Assembly: GCF_958450345.1 (NCBI RefSeq) | Contig: NC_088780.1 | Location: 157,276,726 to 157,340,725 of the forward strand | DNA: 64,000 nt | Source of the DNA: Calliphora vicina | Taxonomy: Eukaryota; Arthropoda; Insecta; Diptera; Calliphoridae | Direction of reading: 5' to 3' | Part shown: one piece after another, positions 23,265-34,700 of the stretch | Layout: each line of letters begins with the position of its first letter | Numbering within the stretch: position 1 is the first letter of the stretch | Notes under the pieces: model-generated | What the model saw: only the letters and a program-made list of their open reading frames with translations | Told to the model about the DNA's origin: nothing | Databases searched by the model: none | Program-made: the position numbers and the translations under genes

Positions 23265-23380
23265 AATATGGGAAAAGCAATGACCAATACTATGAATAAA
23301 TTTATATTACACAAATGTTTCAAAATAAATGCTGAAAATTGGAAAAGTCTCGCATTTTTAAGTCATACACCCAATATATA
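23265..23380 (+). mobile_element. Mariner 3' end fragment
   Basis: Contains GGGAAAAGCAATGACCAATA, the tail of a mariner transposase gene (compare 6870-6905), then CAAATGTTTCAAAATAAATG and the terminal repeat TTTTTAAGTCATACACCCAA before TA. Only the end of the element is left. Confidence 0.7.
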
Positions 23381-23517
23381 AGATTGAGATAATCGTAAGG
23401 ATTGTAAATTTACCATATTATGGTTAACGCAATCATATAAATAATAACAGTGACCATAAAATTGTTTAAAAAAAACTTGTAAAAATGTTAAAATGTTTAC
23501 AGTAAACATGTCTGGGT

Positions 23518-23960
23518 TGGAGTATCCAAAAAACCGGCAAATTTAAAAAACCGGTTTCCGGTTTAACCGAAAAATTGTGTTTTGGAAAAAACCGGTTTCG
23601 ATATTGTCTTTTAAAAAAACCGGTTAAGCGGTTTCGGTCTTTGTCTTCAAAAAAACCGGTTAACCGGTTTATATTAAATTTTTATTTAATGGAATTTAGC
23701 AATTATTTTATATCTTTTACGAAATGTTATCAAATGCTACAATTTTCTATAAAATAAATCAATATTTTTAAAAATGGTATCAACGTTTTTCATAAATATG
23801 TTTGAATGAGCTTTAGAAAATATATTTCATTAAAACCGGTTAACCGTCATACAAAAACCGGTTTGTCAAATAACCGAAAAGTTAAAAACCGAAACCGGTG
23901 AAGTTTACAATGATGAAAAAACCGGTTGACCGGTTTTCGGTTTCGGTTTTGGATACTCTA
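23518..23960. mobile_element. hAT-type MITE with AACCGGTT motifs
   Basis: TIRs TGGAGTATCCAAAA and TTTTGGATACTCTA are flanked by a perfect 8-bp duplication GTCTGGGT (23510-23517 and 23961-23968). An 8-bp TSD and T(A/G)GAG-type ends are hallmarks of hAT elements. The 443-bp interior is loaded with AACCGGTT, CCGGTTTCGG and related strings at both ends in inverted orientation, giving a strong foldback. There is no transposase; the frame at 23575-23757 is repeat sequence. Confidence 0.85.
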
Positions 23961-24049
23961 GTCTGGGTGTATTTTTGCCTATATCTCAACAATAGACAGT
24001 ATATATATCAAATTAAAGGGTGCTCGTTAATGGGCCAATTTCGGGTATC

Positions 24050-24125
24050 ATTTTTTTTTTAACAAAAATTAAACTAAAGTGAGAGGTTTATAAGATTCGG
24101 TTCAGACGAATAAAGCACTGTAGCT
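24050..24125 (+). mobile_element. DINE-like 3' end fragment
   Basis: TTTATAAGATTCGGTTCAGACGAATAAAGCACTG resembles the 3' end of family A (GGGTATATAAGATTCGGCAC..), with a mutated terminal CTTGTTTT. Short and decayed. Confidence 0.4.
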
Positions 24126-25989
24126 TATTTACTATAGCATCAGGGTCCGTTTTTTTTTAATTTATTCAAATAAAACGATATTTACAACCATTTACAACAC
24201 ACAATTTCTTAATTAATATTAGCTTGATTCACAAATCTTGCCTGGCATTTAAATCACACACAAACTCAATACACAATGCAATTTTGACGTTTTAAAGCAA
24301 ATTTCGATTCGCAAATCGACAAAAAATATTTAAATAGCAATTCGCATTTAATAATGAGACGATTTTTCACAAATTATACTTAAATTTGTTTCAATATACG
24401 ATAACTAAAATGTTTTATTTCATTATTCAATAATTTTTTAGTTTAATTTTGTTAAATTATAACTTGTTTTAGCTTTACTTTTATTTGTTTAAACCTGAAA
24501 TTATTAAGAAAACTCTTACACACTTAAACAAAACACGCCAAATTGTCAACACTTGCTGGCTGGCAGCACTTTTTATTGATTTGTTGCAAGAAGATACAAC
24601 AACAGTATAACACACTCAAAAAAAAAAATATGAGAAAAACAACAACAATAGCACACATACAAAAAAAAAACGTATGAGCATATACCAAAATAAGGCACAG
24701 CCTAAATTAAATTTTTTTCTTGCACTTTTTTCTTACTGTAATTTAAACTTTTTACATTAATTATGGCTTTTTAAAAATTTTACACAATTTCTTTTTTATT
24801 TAACACGAACAAAATTTGAATTTTGTTAATTTGCACTTTGTTTTAGAACCATATTTAACACTTAATTTCATACATTTTTAAACTCCTGTATCCATGATTC
24901 AATTTCGAATGCCTTTTTTTTTGCTGCTGCCGCTGCTTGCTGCCTCTTTTGCCCGATGAGTGTTTGTCTCGAAAACCTTTGCACTGGTGGGTTCGTTTTT
25001 CTTTTCTGTATTAAACTTTTTCCATGATTTTTTCGTTTAATTTTACCGTTTATTGTTCAATTGTTGGATATTTATTGTCAATTTTATTTAATTAACTTAA
25101 TTTCTAGTATAATAAACCTATAGTTTTTTTGTATTGTAGACTTTTTTGCCTTCCTTTTTTTTGCTGTTAGTCTGAGTCTCTCGACGTAAACTATTGAAGC
25201 GAATTTAGTATTTGTAAAATGAATTTATTTTCTTTCGGTCTCTGCTTTGTGTCTATCTTCGTCTTCGTTTGTTCGTATCTTTTTGCCGTGTGTTTGTATC
25301 TCTAAGTATGCAGGGTTGCATTTTTAGGTAGGTTTTTTTTTGTTTGTTTTGCTCTACGGCGAATTTATCTGTCTGTTGTGTTTTTTTTTTGTTTTGCTTT
25401 TGTTGTTTTGTTTGTGTGTTGTTGCCAGTCTGGCTGTCTGTCTCTATGTCTTCTTATCGGCGTTTTACATTGTTTGTTGTTTCTCTTTCATGCCATATTA
25501 GCCTGCATATTGTTTTTTTTTTTTTTTTGGGAGAATGTAGGTAATATGAGTAAAGATTTGCTGATAACAACAGTAACAAAAACATAAACAACAAGAATAA
25601 TAACAACAACATTATGAAACTGTGTGAAGCAAGAGCAGAGAATAACACGTGAAGCTGTGTTTAGTAAACATTAAATGGGGGAAATTTTCGAAAATTTAAA
25701 AAGTTAGATTTTTTTTAAATGAAAATTTTGTTGCAAGAAAAAAAATATAGAAAATTTGGTAATTTATTTTATTAAAAAAATATCGTTTTCGACTACCTCT
25801 GGAAAAATGCAAAAATCTGTGAATTGGAATATAATTTATTAAAGAATTTTTATTTAAATTAAATGGAATTATGTATATAGATTTCAATTGAGAGTCTTAT
25901 TGTTGCAATGTTTGAATTGGTTTTTATAATTTGTCATACTGATTAGCCAAGAAAATTCAACTTTAGTTCATAAACTAAAAAAAAACTTC
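24126..25989. other. Single-copy-looking non-coding interval, CAA-rich on minus strand
   Basis: No gene is recognised. From about 24.9 to 25.65 kb the plus strand is T/G-rich (TGTTTGTTTTG, CTGCTGCCGCTGCTTGCTGC, a T17 run near 25510), so the minus strand is CAA/ACA/CAG-rich like fly 5' leaders. The minus-strand secreted-protein exon lies 15 kb downstream, so an upstream 5' UTR exon is possible but unproven. The several short frames here are low-complexity. Confidence 0.35.
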
Positions 25990-26755
25990 GAATTTAAACG
26001 AATCAAGCCAATATTGGATACTCTGTTCCAAAGTGAAGCGTATCCCAGAGAAAGCGTTCTGCGTTGATCAAAACAAATATAGCCGGGCTGGGCACTGTAG
26101 GGAGGCAAAACTTCCCAACCACTTCTTTCTAAATAGTTTTTTAACAGGTATTGCAACATCTGACCTAGGTTTGTCATGATGGAATATTATTCAAACGCAT
26201 CAGTTGCATTCGGCACAGGTTCGCTGTAATGGTCTGTTCAGATATCAGCAGCTAATAATAGATAGGACCCTTTTGATCCCACCAAATGCAGCTAATTACC
26301 TTAGCGCCATGGATATTTGGCTTTGGTATCGATTCGGCTGGTTTGCAGGGCTTTACGTACGATCTCTTACGCTTCGGGTTATTGTAAATGATTTTCTTCC
26401 ACATCGTTTAAGCATCATTTCGAACATGCAAAATCATTCAAAGTCTTTCAGCTTCAATTCTTATGGTACCCAATTTCTTGAGTAACTCCCAAATGATTTT
26501 GCAAGCCCTTGACAACAATCTTCAAGGAGTAATGCCTCCAATTTTTGGTCTTCAAATTTTTTTGGCTGGCCTGGGCGATCTTTGTTTTCCGTGTCAAAAT
26601 CACCACTTCTGATCAGCACAAACCATATCTCGTGCGTTGAAACTGAAGGAACACATTCACCATAAGCTTTGGTGAGCAGCAATCTATGGGCTTCCGCATT
26701 CAAAATATATGCCATCTGGTGTAAATCCCACATGTTTAAGACATACAGCCAATAT
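25990..26755 (-). pseudogene. Mariner transposase relic
   Basis: The minus-strand 5' terminal repeat (TATTGGCTGTATGTCTTAA, right end near 26755) and 5' leader run into NAEAHRLLLTKAYGECVPSVSTHE (26640-26700), SGDFDTENKDRPGQPKKFED and DCCQGLAKSFGS. Decayed mid and C-terminal pieces follow to about 25990, including IPKPNIHGA-like, HDKP-like and SGWEVLPP. Parts of the N-terminal and central coding are deleted and frames shift. The plus-strand frame 26204-26485 is a shadow. Confidence 0.8.
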
Positions 26756-26892
26756 AAGCACATATATTTTGTATTAATGTAATAATAATAATAAGAAATC
26801 CATTCTGTTCCATTCCATATGATCTTAATTTATGCTAGATACACCTACGATCGCGAACGATCGTTATTGGAGTACTGTAAATGTATGCATAT

Positions 26893-27657
26893 TGGCAATT
26901 CCACGAGAAGGACTACCACGACTGAAAACCCAAAAACCCTTGAAACTTTTTTCAAGATGATTTGAATAGGAGAAAACACTAAAATATTACGATGTGTAAG
27001 TATTTAGATCTTATTACAACATTTCATTGGCAAAAATAACAGCTTAAATTGACTATATTTAATTTTTAATTTAATTGACATGTTTTAGGCTAAAATTGCG
27101 GTTAAAACTAAGCTCCCAATTAGCATATAGTATGAAATGAATTTGACTCTGATTGTTTATTTGCTATTATAAAATTGTTTATTGAAACCGAATGTATATT
27201 TTCTATTAATGTTTTTAGTTTTTGTATACATATGTATATTTACAGAATATATGTATATTGTTTTATTATAAGAGAAAAATCTGTCACGTACGGTATGTCA
27301 CGTACGATATTAAATTTTATTTATTATAAAATCATCCAAACATTGTTTTTATTTAAATATGACGAATTATAAAGGAAAAATATTTCGTTTAGTGTAAGAA
27401 GAATCTCACGATTCGAAAATTTTCGCATATCTCTACATGTACCTCAAAATGACTTCCGTTTTATGTCACGTATGTCACGCTTATTTCGCTCGATATTTTG
27501 GACAACGATGTTTCGTAAGAACTTTTTATTATTTTAAAATATAGTACCCTCTGAATGGAACATAAAGACCAAATTATTTTTCAGATACTCTTATTTTTGC
27601 AAAATCTATTCCACTCTATAGGCGTACAAATGTCACGTACAATGATATGGAATTGCC
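26893..27657. mobile_element. TIR element rich in TGTCACGTA motifs
   Basis: Ends are TGGCAATTCCA and TGGAATTGCC, with CATAT immediately outside each (26888-26892 and 27658-27662), a possible 5-bp target duplication, although the AT palindrome makes the exact boundary ambiguous. The right half contains at least five GTCACGTA-type motifs (27285-27310, 27460-27478, 27630-27640). No ORF or known family is recognised. Confidence 0.55.
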
Positions 27658-27734
27658 CATATGCAATGATGCGAGACCATTTGCAGTTAATAGTGAACTC
27701 CGCTATTATATTATAGAAATATATTATCTACAAA

Positions 27735-27925
27735 CTAAGTCATTAATATAGATAATATGGATATCTAATGACAGATATTTCAAAGTCCATAGCAACGACA
27801 AATTAAAAAAAAAAATTTTAAATTAAATAAAAATTTATAAAAACAATTTAAAAAAAAAACTATTTTGAAAGACAGAAAAATTTAAATTTTTTAGTTAAAA
27901 GTATAATTTGCTGAAGGGTATATAA
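27735..27925 (+). mobile_element. DINE-like family A fragment
   Basis: TAAGTCATTAATATAGATAA, TATCTAATGACAGATATTTC and GTATAATTTGCTGAAGGGTA match the 3' half of family A (compare 3700-3965). The 5' half and the CTTGTTTT end are missing. Confidence 0.65.
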
Positions 27926-28080
27926 AACGTAATAATGTGTATTTCTCTTGAAAATTGTCCAATCAATCTTTAGTATGATTTAGCACACGACATATTTTTT
28001 CGTCACGAATTAGCTCAAGTAGCTGGTAATATATTTTCTACCTTCTTTACTGCTTGCTAGAAAGCATAACTACTTATGAG

Positions 28081-28971
28081 CAGTGTTTAAAAAACTAGAC
28101 TACAAGTAGCACAGCTACGAAAAAACACAAGTAGTCTAGTTAAAAAATTAATAAAAACTCGGAGTCAATAATTACTACTACTGCTACCTTCACATTTTGG
28201 TAGCAGTACTAATAAAAGAAAAATTTAAAAGTAGCAGAGTAATTTATTTTCTATTGCTAGCTTAAAAAAGATAAAGTTTTGATGTAGCAGTCATTAGTTT
28301 TTTATTAATTCTGCTACTTTTAAAATTTAGTAGTAATAGAAGTAGCAGTTGAGGTAGTAGAAGAAGTAGCAGTTAAGTAGCAGTTGAAGTAGCAGCTAAG
28401 TAGCAGTTGAGGTAGCAATAAAATAAGTCAAAAATAAAAATCTTCAGCCATAAAAGTATATTATGTGTTGTTGTTGTGAATGTATATTTGTGTATGTTGG
28501 TCGTGTTGTAAACAAAAGTTCGGCTTTTTTGTTATACACACAGAAAACCCGATCTTTCTGTTAGCAACAGGAACATCTGAGACGAATAAAATCGAATAAT
28601 TCTTTCAAACTCTCTCAAAACAAAAACAACACACAGTGTTTAATTCTGTCAATTTTGGTGTTATGACTGAAGATTTTCTTTTTTGACTACTTTTATTGCT
28701 ACCTTAACTGCTGCATCAACTGCTACTTTACTGCTACCTTAAAAATTAAAACTTGATATAGAGCAGTAGCAATGATTTGTATTTTTATGCTACTACTCCA
28801 TTTACAATTCATGTTTTATTACTACTGCTATGTTAAGGGTTTCATATTTTGAAGGTAGCAGTTGTTTTAAAAAAAAACAAGAATACGAAAAAAGACAAAT
28901 GCTACTGCTACCGCTACGTACACATAGCAACAGTTAAAAATTTGTTAGTTATCGTAGCTTTTTAAACACTG
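28081..28971. mobile_element. hAT-type MITE with GTAGCAGTT/CTGCTAC repeats
   Basis: TIRs CAGTGTTTAAAAA and TTTTTAAACACTG are flanked by a perfect 8-bp duplication CTTATGAG (28073-28080 and 28972-28979), fitting a hAT element. The 891-bp interior carries a GTAGCAGTTGAGGTAGCAGT-like minisatellite at 28330-28415. Reverse-oriented CTGCTACC units at 28685-28750 and 28890-28915 make a large imperfect foldback. No transposase remains. Confidence 0.85.
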
Positions 28972-28979
28972 CTTATGAG

Positions 28980-30689
28980 TAAAATATTCTTAACTAAATG
29001 AGAAATCTATTGATTCTTTTTGTAGATAAAATGATTAGCTATCTATTACTAAACTACTTCGATGTAATGGATACGGTATGTAGTAATCATTATATATTTA
29101 TCAGGACTTGCTTTGATTCGATTGCCAATATTAAAAAGTCGTTGATTAATTTCTTGTAAATCTTTTAAATGGAAATGTTTTATCCAATTTTCTTGTAAGT
29201 AATGTCATCAAAGCTCATTACGATTCAATAACTTTATGTAATTTTAACGAAATGTTTAACTTTATAGATTTCTCTTTAAATGCTGATATTATAAAACTTA
29301 ATATGGTTTTAAATTTAAACAACTAGCATTATTTACATTAATTTACATTTTATAATTTAACACTCGGTCTGAAGGATTATATTCATAGACTTAATTAAAA
29401 TCAAGGTCTGTTTACCTTACCAATATCTTCTATTACAGGATAAATATGATTACAACACAATGTTTGAGAATTTCTTTAAAAATTTAATGAATTGCATATT
29501 TTTTCACCATCTTAATCCTGCCGTTTACATTTCAGCACTCTCACATAGAATTCCTAATAAAATTAAAACATTTCTTTATACATATAATTTAGTTTTTACA
29601 ACCTTTTCTAACAAATAACAAAATTTTTTCGTTATGAGTGACTGAATGAATGAATGAATACATATAAAAAATATTTTTTCATCAACTTTTTTTTATTATA
29701 GAAAATACTAAAATTGAAATCCCTGAGCAGCCATACAAGTCATATTTTTGATAATAAGAAAACATGTGAAAAAAAAGTATAAAGAAAAGCACACAACAAA
29801 ATTATATGACAAAAATGTTCGTGGTATATAAAAGAAAAGTATTAGAAACTGAAAAAGTAAAAGGAGCAGGAGCAGGAGGCGAAAAAGTGTATTGGGTCAC
29901 ATTAAATGTAACATATTGGTTGATGGGAAACTAATTTAAGTAGGAACTAACTTTTTTTATACGATTATGTTTTTATACTTGAACATACAAACGTATGTGT
30001 TACATAGTAAATTTAGGATTTTATGTCTTCTATTGAAACTTTTCTTTTTATATGAGACTTACTTGTAGGAATTTGTTTGTAAATCTTCTACTATATAATG
30101 TTTTAGGAAATCAAAAACATATTGTTAAAGAAAAACGATTAAATTTTATATTGACCTTTGGAGCAAAGCATGACCAAGCCAGCCAACAACCAGGATGCTT
30201 TTGATATTCTTCTACTCAATTTAATCTTTATTGGAAAAATACACTTCAGTGTTTTCCCCCTAACTTTCAAGAGGCAAAACAAAAAAAAAACAAACTTTGC
30301 TGACATAAAACAAATTTATATTAATAGATGTATTATTAAAAAGAGCATAAAAATACTTATATTTTATTCATAATAAATATTTGTAACAACTTGTATTAGT
30401 TGCTTATGTATTTAATAACAGCAATTTTATTTATAAATTATATTTTTATATTAAAAAATACACGTTTATTTCAAGTGCTAAAATAAGCTATATTTTAAAT
30501 AAATTTGTTTAGCAGTAAGGCCAATAAAAAAAATATGAAATACTGAATTACCATACATACTTATAATTGAGCCAACTAATATTTCTAACTAACAATAACG
30601 AACTTTAAAATTAATTTTGAATAAATCGAAATTTTTTTGAATTTCGAAAACTGGTATCAAACTTGGTATAAATAAATGTGCAGTCAAGA
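28980..30689. other. AT-rich non-coding interval
   Basis: No gene is supported. Contains a GAGCAGGAGCAGGAGGCG patch near 29860 and long AT stretches. The frame at 30158-30373 is A-rich and not convincing. Confidence 0.5.
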
Positions 30690-31170
30690 AATCATTTCAA
30701 CTTGACAAACTGGCCCAAATAACTTTAGGAATATCTGGTGAACTATAATTGTTGTAAAAATTCGATGTATTTACTTTGATTCCTTCTTGGCTGCAAATGG
30801 GCGGAATTGAAAAAATGGGCGTGTCACCAACCAAGTAAATAGTTATTTTCGAATATCTGATGAACTATAATTGTAACATAATTTAACCCTCCCAAGCAAA
30901 GTAAATAATTATTTTCGAATATCTGTAGAATATTTCACTTATTATTGTACATGGTTTGGCTGAAAATGGGCGGTATTGTATTAATGGGCATGACACCTAC
31001 CATACAATTTAATTCCTTAATTTCGAATATATGAAAAACTATAATCGTTAAAGTACTTAAACTCTGTACGAATTAATTTCTTATCACTATACGGAGTTTG
31101 GCTTAAAATGGCCAGCATTGTATTAGTGGGCGTGGCACCTATCATACAAAGTAAATAGTTACTTGGAATA
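30690..31170. repeat. INE-like internal tandem units (GGGCGTGKCACC)
   Basis: About three diverged units contain CTG.TGAACTATAATTGT, TGGCTGAAAATGGGCGGTAT and ATGGGCGTGTCACC / GTGGGCGTGGCACC (near 30788, 30956 and 31099, spacing about 168 and 143 bp). The GGGCGTGGC motif and unit plan resemble internal repeats of DINE-1/INE-1-type elements, but the ends are not found. Confidence 0.55.
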
Positions 31171-31499
31171 ACCTTTCATATATGGCAGAGGCAATCTGAA
31201 AAAATATTATCTGAGGATTCTTCAATGATCTAGACAATTTAAAGTTACCAGCGATGTATTTCGGACAAGTTCTCATCATAATCTTGTAAAAGAGTAAAAA
31301 AAAAATTCTTAAATCGATCAAGTTTCCAAATGTAAAACCAATTAACCCTAACCTGCAATCTGTATACATATCTAACAATCCGATTAAACGATAGATGTAG
31401 ACGTTACAAAATCAAAATCGACATTAATAGAGAACTAGCAATACATTTCCTTATACATACTAAGTAGTTCGTTAGCATAAGTCCCGGGACCATAAACGT

Positions 31500-31690
31500 T
31501 TAAAAGTAAAATTTATCTTGAGAAGACACATTATCTATAAGTCGTGAAAAATTCAACATTTCATCAATAAAAACTCCTAAACACTTTATCTCAGAGATAT
31601 AGTAAAGCCTAACATTACCCACATTTATATTTAATTCATTGGAGTCAAACCCAAAACAAATTGTCCTCGCCTTACTAGGGATAATTTCGA
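31500..31690 (-). pseudogene. LINE reverse transcriptase fragment
   Basis: A minus-strand frame reads FGFDSNELNINVGNVRLYY, then ISEIKCLGVFIDEMLNFSRL and IDNVSSQDKFYF before a TAA. The IKCLGV.ID..LNF block is the conserved connection segment of Jockey/CR1-type LINE reverse transcriptases, and the preceding lines fit its usual neighbour. Only about 60 codons remain, with no catalytic box. It is a different lineage from the two relics at 17-18 kb. Confidence 0.65.
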
Positions 31691-31844
31691 ACTCAACTCA
31701 TCCAAATCACAACCCCATCATGATGAAACCTCCAGTACATCCAAAAAATTCCTTTCCGATTCATTTGAAAATTGTTTATGAAGGTAAAAAGAAAATTTAT
31801 AAAGCAGCACTTTTTCTTTAAAAAGTTACCATAAGCTATTTTTG

Positions 31845-34700
31845 TATTTTTTTAGCAATTAAAAAAAATACTAAAAAGTACTTTTTTTAAAAATATACTA
31901 AAAAGTACTTTTTTTTATAAAGGTAATAAAAAATACATTATTTTTAAAAAGGTACTGAAAAGTAATTTTTGTTAAAAAGTTACTAAAAAAGTACTTTTTT
32001 TAAAAAAGGTACTAAAAACGTACTTATTTTAAAAAACATATTTTTTTTTTTTAAAAAAGGTTCTAAAAAGTACTTTTTTTAAAAAAGGTACTAAAAAAGT
32101 ACTTTTTTTAAAAAAGGTACTAAAAAAGTACTTTTTTTAAAAAAGGTACTAAAAAAGTACTTTTTTTAAAAAAGGTACTAAAAAAGTACTTTTTTTAAAA
32201 AAGGTACTAAAAAAGTACTTTTTTAAAAAAGGTACTAAAACCATATTTTTTTTAAAAAAAGGTACCAAAAAAGTACTTTTTTTAAAAAAGTTACTAAAAA
32301 AGTATTTTTTTAAAAAAGGTACTAAAAAAGTACTTTTTTTAAAAAAGGTACTAAAAAAGTACTTTTTTTAAAAAAGGTACTAAAAAAGTACTTTTTTAAA
32401 AAGGTACTAAAAAAGTACTTTTTTAAAAAACCATATTTTTTTTTAAAAAACGTACTAAAAAAGTACTTTTTTTAAAAAACGTACTAAAAAACGTACTAAA
32501 AAAGTACTTTTTTTAAAAAACGTACTAAAAAAGTACTTTTTTTAAAAAAGGTACTAAAAAAGTACTTTTTTTAAAAAAGGTACTAAAAAAGTACTTTTTT
32601 TAAAAAAGGTACTAAAAAAGTACTTTTTTTAAAAAAGGTACTAAAAAAGTACTTTTTTAAAAAGGTACTAAAAAAGTACTTTTTTAAAAAACCATATTTT
32701 TTTTTTAAAAAACGTACTAAAAAAGTACTTTTTTTAAAAAACGTACTAAAAAACGTACTAAAAAAGTACTTTTTTTAAAAAACGTACTAAAAAAGTACTT
32801 TTTTTAAAAAAGGTACTAAAAAAGTACTTTTTTTAAAAAAGGTACTAAAAAAGTACTTTTTTTAAAAAAGGTACTAAAAAAGTACTTTTTTTAAAAAAGG
32901 TACTAAAAAAGTACTTTTTTTAAAAAAGGTACTAAAAAAGTACTTTTTTAAAAAAGGTACTAAAACCATATTTTTTTTAAAAAAAGGTACCAAAAAAGTA
33001 CTTTTTTTAAAAAAGATACTAAAAAAGTACTTTTTTTAAAAAAGTTACTAAAAAAGTATTTTTTTAAAAAAGGTACTAAAAAAGTACTTTTTTTAAAAAA
33101 GGTACTAAAAAAGTACTTTTTTTAGAAAAGGTACTAAAAAAGTACTTTTTTTAAAAAAGGTACTAAAAAAGTACTTTTTTAAAAAGGTACTAAAAAAGTA
33201 CTTTTTTAAAAAGGTACTAAAAAAGTACTTTTTTAAAAAACCATATTTTTTTTTAAAAAACGTACTAAAAAAGTACTTTTTTTAAAAAACGTACTAAAAA
33301 AGTACTTTTTTTAAAAAACGTACTAAAAAAGTACTTTTTTTAAAAAACGTACTAAAAAAGTACTTTTTTTAAAAAAGGTACTAAAAAAGTACTTTTTTTA
33401 AAAAAGTTACTAAAAAAGTACTTTTTTTAAAAAAGGTACTAAAAAAGTACTTTTTTTAAAAAAGGTACTAAAAAAGTACTTTTTTAAAAAACCATATTTT
33501 TTTTTAAAAAACGTACTAAAAAAGTACTTTTTTTAAAAAACGTACTAAAAAAGTACTTTTTTTAAAAAACGTACTAAAAAAGTACTTTTTTTAAAAAAGG
33601 TACTAAAAAAGTACTTTTTTTAAAAAAGGTACTAAAAAAGTACTTTTTTTAAAAAAGGTACTAAAAAAGTACTTTTTTTAAAAAAGGTACTAAAAAAGTA
33701 CTTTTTTTAAAAAAGGTACTAAAAAAGTACTTTTTTTAAAAAAGGTACTAAAAAAGTACTTTTTTTAAAAAAGGTACTAAAAAAGTACTTTTTTTAAAAA
33801 AGGTACTAAAAAAGTACTTTTTTTAAAAAAGGTACTAAAAAAGTACTTTTTTTTAAAAAGAAGTACCTTTTCTAAAAAAGGTACTAAAAAAGTACCTTTT
33901 CTAAAAAAGGTACTAAAAAAGTACCTTTTCTAAAAAAGGTACTAAAGAAGTACCTTTTCTAAAAAAGGTACTAAAGAAGTACCTTTTCTAAAAAAGGTAC
34001 TAAAGAAGTACCTTTTCTAAAAAAGGTACTAAAGAAGTACCTTTTCTAAAAAAGGTACTAAAGAAGTACCTTTTCTAAAAAAGGTACTAAAGAAGTACCT
34101 TTTCTAAAAAAAGGTACTAAAGAAGTACCTTTTCTAAAAAAGGTACTAAAGAAGTACCTTTTCTAAAAATGGTACTAAAGAAGTACCTTTTCTAAAAAAG
34201 GTACTAAAAAAGTACCTTTTCTAAAAAAGGTACTTAAAAAGTACATTTTCTAAAAAAGGTACTGAGAAAGTACTTTTTCTAAAAAAGGTACTAAAAAAGT
34301 ACCAAAAATTTATTTTTTTTAAAAAAGGTACTTTTTAATTTTTTTTAAATAGGTACTGAAAAGTACTTTTTTAAGAAGATATGTAATTATTAAAAAGTGA
34401 CTAAAGAGTACTACTTTTAAAAGGTACTAAAATGTGTATTTTTACAAGATATTTATTTAAAAATGTGCTAATAAAATATGTACTTTAAAAAAGTACTAAA
34501 AGGTACTCAAAAGTACTTATTGAAATGATACATTTTAGTTTACTAAATAATTATTTTTTAAAAGTACATTTTTAAAAAGAAGATACTTTTTGTGATGCTT
34601 TTTTTTACTAAAATATTATTTTTAAAAAAGGTACTAAACAAGTACTTTTTTTAAAAAGGTACTAAAACAAGTACTTTTTTGAAAAAAAGGTAAAAACGGA
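31845..34700. repeat. 29-bp palindromic minisatellite with higher-order structure
   Basis: The core 31880-34310 is a tandem of a 29-bp unit: GGTACT, A-run, GTAC, T-run, A-run, with the 16-bp perfect palindrome AAAAAAGTACTTTTTT in each unit. Variants are GGTACT, CGTACT and a CCATATTTTT form. From about 33850 to 34240 a second 29-bp variant (AAAGAAGTACCTTTTC) takes over. CCATAT marker units at 32431 and 32692 are 261 bp (9 units) apart. Those at 32241 and 32966 are 725 bp (25 units) apart with matching neighbours, so blocks were duplicated. Edges at 31845-31880 and 34310-34700 are decayed. Assembly length may be unreliable. Confidence 0.95.

Larger units (their letters stand above)
23056..24000. 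mobile_element. TTACTGTAACCAT-family MITE, copy 1, with nested insertions
   Basis: Left part begins CACGCAGTGCATGCCACTGTAACCATTT. Right parts show ACCATATTATGGTTAACGCA (near 23413) and TGTTTACAGTAAACATG (near 23495), matching the cleaner copies at 51361-51546 and 58986-59163. It is interrupted by a mariner 3' end (23265-23380) and, beyond 23517, by a hAT-type MITE. The frame at 23088-23381 is a chimera of these elements and is not a gene. Confidence 0.6.

Noticed and set aside
23088..23381. 97-codon frame with a hydrophobic N-terminus (apparent membrane protein)
   Set aside because: It is a chimera of a palindromic MITE and a mariner 3' end.
26893..27657. Assigning the TGTCACGTA element to piggyBac
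   Set aside because: There is no TTAA duplication and the ends do not match; the boundary is ambiguous, so it is left unclassified.
31845..34700. CRISPR-like array
   Set aside because: Units are contiguous with no spacers, are palindromic A/T-run repeats and the host is a eukaryote; it is a minisatellite.
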